Origin: DAOUBP01 sp964474695
Lineage (GTDB): Bacteria > Chloroflexota > Anaerolineae > CG2-30-64-16
NCBI GenBank assembly: GCA_964474695.1
Contig: CAYYTK010000024.1
Span: 1 to 64,000, forward strand
Length of the DNA stretch: 64,000 bases
Direction of reading: 5' to 3'
Shown: one piece after another, positions 60,340 through 64,000 of the stretch
Layout: each line of letters starts with the position of its first letter
How positions within the stretch are numbered: position 1 is the first letter of the stretch
Translations under genes and position numbers: made by a program
The notes under the pieces: model-generated
Told to the model about the DNA's origin: nothing
Databases searched by the model: none
Seen by the model: only the letters and a program-made list of their open reading frames with translations

Positions 60340-61341
60340 CTATTTGCCGGCCCTGCCGGGGGTGGGCGTCGGCGCCGGCGTCGGCCGGGCGTGCTCCACG
60401 TCCGCCGCGAGGTCCGCCAGCGAGAGCCCGCTGGTCGTGTACGGCTCGGCGTGCTCCGGCGCCAGCACCAGGGTGAAGGACGCGTCGGTCGCGTTGAGCG
60501 CGGCCAGCAGCTCCACCGGCACCAGTAGGCGCTCGATGATCTGCGGGCGCTGCGCGTCAGCGGCAGCCGCCCCACCCGGCGCCTTGCCCCCGGCGAGCAG
60601 CCCCAGCGTGTCCGAGACCGGCACGGTCGTCGTGATCATCTGATAGGTGATCGAGATCGGCTTGGTGCTCGCGGCGAGTACGATCACGCCCTCGCGCAGG
60701 TTTGTGGCGGTCGTCGGCGAAGAACTCGACGCGGCGGGCTGCGCGGCGAGCAGGCCGGTGTTCGACTTGCCCTGGCCGCCGCTGACCGTTGCGGAGGCCG
60801 TCACGGGCGTGTAGGGCCGCGCCTGGAACTCCGGCGGCACGTAGAGCACCCGCACCCCTTCCAAGAGCGCCTTGGCGTAGACGGTGCGCACGGGGGCCGC
60901 GATCACGCCCGGCTGGATGTCCGCCGGGTCCTGCGTCTGCCCGGCCAGCGTCGCCACCACGCCTACGGTCATGCCGGGCCGCAGCAGGCCGGCCAGGCCG
61001 GTATCGGCCTTGACCTGCACCGCGATGCCCCGCTCGTCCGGCTTGAGGCTCACGGCCGGCCCTAAGTGCCGGGCGGTCACCGGCTCGCCCGCGAAGCGCA
61101 CCACCGCCAGCGACTGGCCCACCAGCGCCGCCGGGTCGGCCAGCGCGTCGGCCGGCGCCTGGCTGGCCGGCAGCGTCGCGGTCGTCAGGTCGGACGCGGC
61201 CAGCGCCAGGCCCGCGCCCAGGTCGCGCGCGGCCACGACCACGGTCTTTTGCGGCTCCTCTTTCGGCCACAGCACCAGCGCCAGCAGGGCGCAGGTGATC
61301 ACGCCCAGGGCCAACGGTAGGCCCACTCCTTTTCTGCGCAT
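60340..61341 (-). CDS. cpaB: CpaB/RcpC-like pilus protein
   Basis: This 333-residue protein has an N-terminal helix, SAF domain (VVVAARDLGAGLALAASDLT, then GQSLAVVRFAGEPVT) and RcpC-like C-terminal region (GIAVQVKADTGLAGLLRPGM), with a Pro/Thr tail. It is the second CpaB. It precedes tadZ by 14 bases. Confidence 0.85.
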   Translation of the reverse strand: MRRKGVGLPLALGVITCALLALVLWPKEEPQKTVVVAARDLGAGLALAASDLTTATLPASQAPADALADPAALVGQSLAVVRFAGEPVTARHLGPAVSLKPDERGIAVQVKADTGLAGLLRPGMTVGVVATLAGQTQDPADIQPGVIAAPVRTVYAKALLEGVRVLYVPPEFQARPYTPVTASATVSGGQGKSNTGLLAAQPAASSSSPTTATNLREGVIVLAASTKPISITYQMITTTVPVSDTLGLLAGGKAPGGAAAADAQRPQIIERLLVPVELLAALNATDASFTLVLAPEHAEPYTTSGLSLADLAADVEHARPTPAPTPTPGRAGK

Positions 61342-61353
61342 CTTCCTCTCCTT

Positions 61354-61602
61354 TCAGTCGGCAGCCGCCCCGGGGGCAGCCGCCTCAACGGGCTGGCGCG
61401 CGGCCAGCGTCGCGGTCACCGCCGCACGGGTCGTCCAGCGGGCGTCGATCAGCTCCTCGCCCTCGTACAGCAGCGCCACCACCGGCATCTCGCCCGGCAG
61501 CGCCTGCAGCGCCGCCAGCACCGCGGCCCCCTGCTGCGGCTGCCCCAGGCCCGGCAGCGCGGTGGCCGGCCGGCCTGTGTCACGGGATCTCTGTGCGGAC
61601 AT
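61354..61602 (-). CDS. Small hypothetical protein
   Basis: This 82-residue protein reads VVALLYEGEELIDARWTTRA, a short beta hairpin-like segment, between Ala-rich ends. It starts at ATG 61602 after AGGAGCGAGGAG and lies 12 bases before cpaB. No family is recognised. Confidence 0.5.
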   Translation of the reverse strand: MSAQRSRDTGRPATALPGLGQPQQGAAVLAALQALPGEMPVVALLYEGEELIDARWTTRAAVTATLAARQPVEAAAPGAAAD

Positions 61603-61633
61603 CTCCTCGCTCCTCCTACTGGGTGCTGACGTG

Positions 61634-62338
61634 TCAGCGAATGCTGACCCGGATCACGCACGGCTCCGGGTAGTTGCCGGTGCGATCCACGGCGGTCAAC
61701 CGGAGCTGGTAATCGCCGCGCGGCACCGTGCGCGTGTTGAACTCGATCAACAGGCCGTCCTGCACCGCCGCGTTCGACCGGTACAGCATCGTCCAGCCCT
61801 GGCCGTCGGCGGACAGCTCGCCCTTCCAGTACTCCTGGTTCGGGATCGCGGCGGTCCCGACGATGTTCCACCAGCCGGCCTTGCCCGCCGTCGTTATTGA
61901 GGCAATCTTCACGTCGCCGCGCGGGCAGCTCAGGACCGCGAACTTGACCGGTTCCCCGGCGTTCAACCCGCCGCCTCCGCCGGCGCCCAGGCTCAACTTG
62001 GGCAGCGCCGGCAGGCCTGGCAGGGCGGGCGTGACCGTGACCGGCGCCGTGGCCCACCAGCCCGGCGTCGGCGTGATCGTGGCCGTGGGCGTCGGTAGCG
62101 GCTGATAGGCCAGACCGTCCACCGCGGCCGGCGGCCGGGCGAACCCGCGGCTGGCGATGGCGGCCAGTCCGACCAGGATCGCCAGCGCGGCCAGCGCGAG
62201 CAGGATCACGTCAATGCGCAACCGCCACGGCGCGCGTGACCGCACCGCCGTCCCGCCATCAGAACTGATCGCACTGTCGCCCCAGCCCACCGTCTCCGCG
62301 TCTCCCTTTCTCCCCATCTCCCCTGCTCCCCCGCTCAC
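61634..62338 (-). CDS. Membrane-anchored Tad-associated protein
   Basis: This 234-residue protein has a hydrophobic helix at about 41-60 (IDVILLALAALAILVGLAA), a Thr/Pro linker and a beta-rich domain (about 130-234) ending LRLTAVDRTGNY. The first 30 residues are translated G-A-rich low-complexity sequence, so the true start may be further in. The GTG overlaps the preceding stop (GTGA). Confidence 0.6.
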   Translation of the reverse strand: MSGGAGEMGRKGDAETVGWGDSAISSDGGTAVRSRAPWRLRIDVILLALAALAILVGLAAIASRGFARPPAAVDGLAYQPLPTPTATITPTPGWWATAPVTVTPALPGLPALPKLSLGAGGGGGLNAGEPVKFAVLSCPRGDVKIASITTAGKAGWWNIVGTAAIPNQEYWKGELSADGQGWTMLYRSNAAVQDGLLIEFNTRTVPRGDYQLRLTAVDRTGNYPEPCVIRVSIR

Positions 62339-64000
62339 ACCACGATCTCCCCCAACTGCGCCACGATCTCATCGCGCGTCGGGGCCGGCACGTCCAGCAA
62401 GAGCGGCTGGATGTAGACCGGCTCCACCTGCGCCCGGTCGGTCGTGTAGCCCAGCTTGACCACCGCACGCGCCACCGGCATCGAGGCCAGGAAGCGGCGC
62501 CACGGTTCGTCCACGAACCCCTTCTCCGAGCGGGCCAACGCCGCGATCATGGCGTCGCGATCCTTGGGGTTCTTCAGGTTGGCCACCACCATGTTGTTGC
62601 ACGACGACAGGATGCCGGTCGGGATCAACGACGGCGACTGGGTGATCAGGTGCAGCCACATGCCGTACTTGCGCGCGTCGCGCCACCAGTTGGTGAGCTG
62701 CTCCGAGACCGACACCCCGCCGCCCGTCTCCTCGTCCGCGCCGGTGTCCAGGCCGGAGAGGATCTTGTTGGCCTCCTCGAACACGATCTGGATGCGCGCG
62801 TCCCCGGTGACCCCCAGCTCGTCGCGCTGGATCACGGCGTCGTTGTAGAAGTGCCACGCCGCCCAGCCCAGCAGGAACGCCTTGGAGAAGTCGTCCAGGA
62901 ACTTGCCGCCCTCCAGGATGGCGATCCCCCAGTCGCCGGGCACGACCGTGTTGATGTCGATGGCGTCCAGGCCCTCGGCGTACTGCCGCGCGGCCTGGCC
63001 CTGCACCAGCGGGTGCAGCCGAAACAGGATGCCTTCCAGCACCCCGCGCAGCGTGGTGTCGCGCTCCGGCACGCCGCTCAGCTTGGTCTCGACGTCGCCG
63101 TAGAGGTCGCCCAGCCCCACCACCTGCGAGCGCGCCACGGCCAGCTGCTGGCGGGCTGGCGCGGGCAGCGCCGCAAGCCGCGTGCCCGCGGGGTGGCCGA
63201 TCAGGACGGACTCGTCCGGCCGGACGACGCCCCACACCTTGTCCCGCCGGCACTCCGGGTCGTCCACCAGCACCCCGGAGCCCAGGTAGACCCGGCGCAG
63301 CGCCTCGCGCAGCTCCGGGATCTGCCGCCGGACGCCCGCGCGCGCCACCGTGCCGAAGAAGTCGCAGAAGATGCGCCACTGCACCTCCGGCGGGATGTAG
63401 CGGCCGATCTGCAGCGGGTTCCAGCGCAGCGGCCGTACGCCGCCCGGCGACAGATGGCGGATCTCCACGTGGCCCGCCAGGCCCGGCGCGTTGAGCAGCT
63501 TGCGCCAGCCCGCGCCGAAGTCGAGCACCACCGTGCGCAGCCGCCAATGCAGCGTGGTCTCGTAGACCATCCGCTCCGCGGCCACCGACTTCCCGAAGCC
63601 GGTGTCACCCGCGAACAGCGTGTGGAAGTGCCGGTCGCGCGCCAGGCGCAGGGGGGCCGTGGTCAGGTCGGCGGTCTCCGGGCTGACCTGGTGGCCGAGC
63701 ACCACCTCGCCGGGCAATTCTGGATAGAAGCCCAGCGGCGGCAGCTTCTCCTGGATGGTGACCGCCGTGCCCTCCTCGAACAGGTTGGGGCAGGTGTAGG
63801 CGGCCAGCATCGCCGGGGTCAGCAGCGTCCCCCACTTCGACCACAGGAGGCCGATGCCGAACGGATCGCCGTCCGGCTCCAGCGACGGCCGGAACGCCAG
63901 CGCGTGCTGGCGCAGCGACTCGTCCGCCGGCACGGTCAGCACCGGGGTCGGCACGCCCGGCCCGTGGAACGACTGCGGCACCAGCGCCTGGGCCGCGCGG
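62335..64000 (-). CDS. VirB4/HerA-like secretion ATPase (N-terminus off the right edge)
   Basis: The frame is open to the edge, so the N-terminus is missing; at least 554 residues are present. Walker A GDTGFGKS lies at nt 63586-63610 and Walker B IQIVFEEANK at 62765-62795. The order of a FTLFAGDTGFGKS core, VVLDFGAGWRKLL and ITQSPSLIPTGIL fits VirB4/TraC or other HerA-type conjugation and DNA-transfer ATPases. It precedes the Tad genes in the same operon. In a Tad locus this motor is unusual and could drive DNA or protein transfer. Confidence 0.72.
   Translation of the reverse strand, partial: RAAQALVPQSFHGPGVPTPVLTVPADESLRQHALAFRPSLEPDGDPFGIGLLWSKWGTLLTPAMLAAYTCPNLFEEGTAVTIQEKLPPLGFYPELPGEVVLGHQVSPETADLTTAPLRLARDRHFHTLFAGDTGFGKSVAAERMVYETTLHWRLRTVVLDFGAGWRKLLNAPGLAGHVEIRHLSPGGVRPLRWNPLQIGRYIPPEVQWRIFCDFFGTVARAGVRRQIPELREALRRVYLGSGVLVDDPECRRDKVWGVVRPDESVLIGHPAGTRLAALPAPARQQLAVARSQVVGLGDLYGDVETKLSGVPERDTTLRGVLEGILFRLHPLVQGQAARQYAEGLDAIDINTVVPGDWGIAILEGGKFLDDFSKAFLLGWAAWHFYNDAVIQRDELGVTGDARIQIVFEEANKILSGLDTGADEETGGGVSVSEQLTNWWRDARKYGMWLHLITQSPSLIPTGILSSCNNMVVANLKNPKDRDAMIAALARSEKGFVDEPWRRFLASMPVARAVVKLGYTTDRAQVEPVYIQPLLLDVPAPTRDEIVAQLGEIVV

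Noticed and set aside
59036..60643. 535-codon plus-strand frame across the tadZ and cpaB genes
   Set aside because: Shadow frame of the minus-strand genes; Arg/Gln/His-biased composition and no domain motifs.
1..64000. tRNA, rRNA or insertion-sequence genes
   Set aside because: Reading both strands I saw no cloverleaf-like sequence, ribosomal RNA stretch or transposase motif that I could support.

Overview
The window looks like part of a chromosome, or of a large integrated element, from a Chloroflexota-like bacterium (Anaerolineae or Caldilineae type). The reasons are the Thr-Pro-rich linkers in exported proteins, a Tad/Flp pilus locus with two CpaB-like proteins and many small one-helix lipoproteins, an SdrD-type surface protein, and low-complexity pyrimidine-rich arrays between genes. 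This is inference; there is no rRNA or other marker gene. By eye the left third (1-21.7 kb) is clearly lower in GC than the rest, which suggests a separate origin.

Region 1 (1-21,660) reads as an antiphage defence island. A nucleoside phosphorylase-SAVED fusion, cut by the left edge, is a CBASS-type effector and is divergent from an XRE regulator/ImmA protease pair. A tight three-gene operon follows (3621-13662). Its first protein joins a DUF4338 (DruA-type) region to a P-loop ATPase resembling DptF, the second resembles DptG, and the third is a 1619-residue protein resembling DptH with a C-terminal HerA-type ATPase and an internal D...ExK nuclease-like motif. No phosphorothioation genes (dndBCDE) are in the window. 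After a decayed Lon/BrxL-like fragment come a 1994-residue AAA ATPase and a translationally coupled 436-residue partner, neither of which I can assign to a known system.

Region 2 (22-34 kb, minus strand) is an element-maintenance module: VWA/HExxH protein, SWIM-MoxR-type AAA ATPase, Cas4-like nuclease, RadC, CHC2/Toprim primase, Rad52-type annealing protein, a second SWIM protein, an SSB-like OB-fold protein and a coiled-coil protein. It leads into TadG-like, TadE-like and Flp-like pilin genes, the last only 48 codons long.

Region 3 (34.5-44.4 kb) is mostly plus-strand cargo between the two halves of the Tad locus: HXXEE membrane protein, CrtC/AttH-like lipocalin, HIT hydrolase, MDR oxidoreductase, APH-like kinase, a DUF234-type ATPase with a strong promoter/operator, and small anchored proteins. 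A decayed copy of the last 36 codons of a nuclease-like gene lies 3 kb from the intact copy.

Region 4 (44.6-64 kb, minus strand) is the main Tad locus: prepilin peptidase, Tad-associated lipoproteins, CpaB, a 37-residue peptide, an SdrD-type adhesin, TadC, TadB, TadA/CpaF, TadZ/CpaE, a second CpaB, and at the right edge a VirB4/HerA-like ATPase that runs off the window. The Tad assembly genes next to a conjugation-type ATPase and replication/recombination genes suggest a mobile element that carries its own pilus, with defence genes at its flank.
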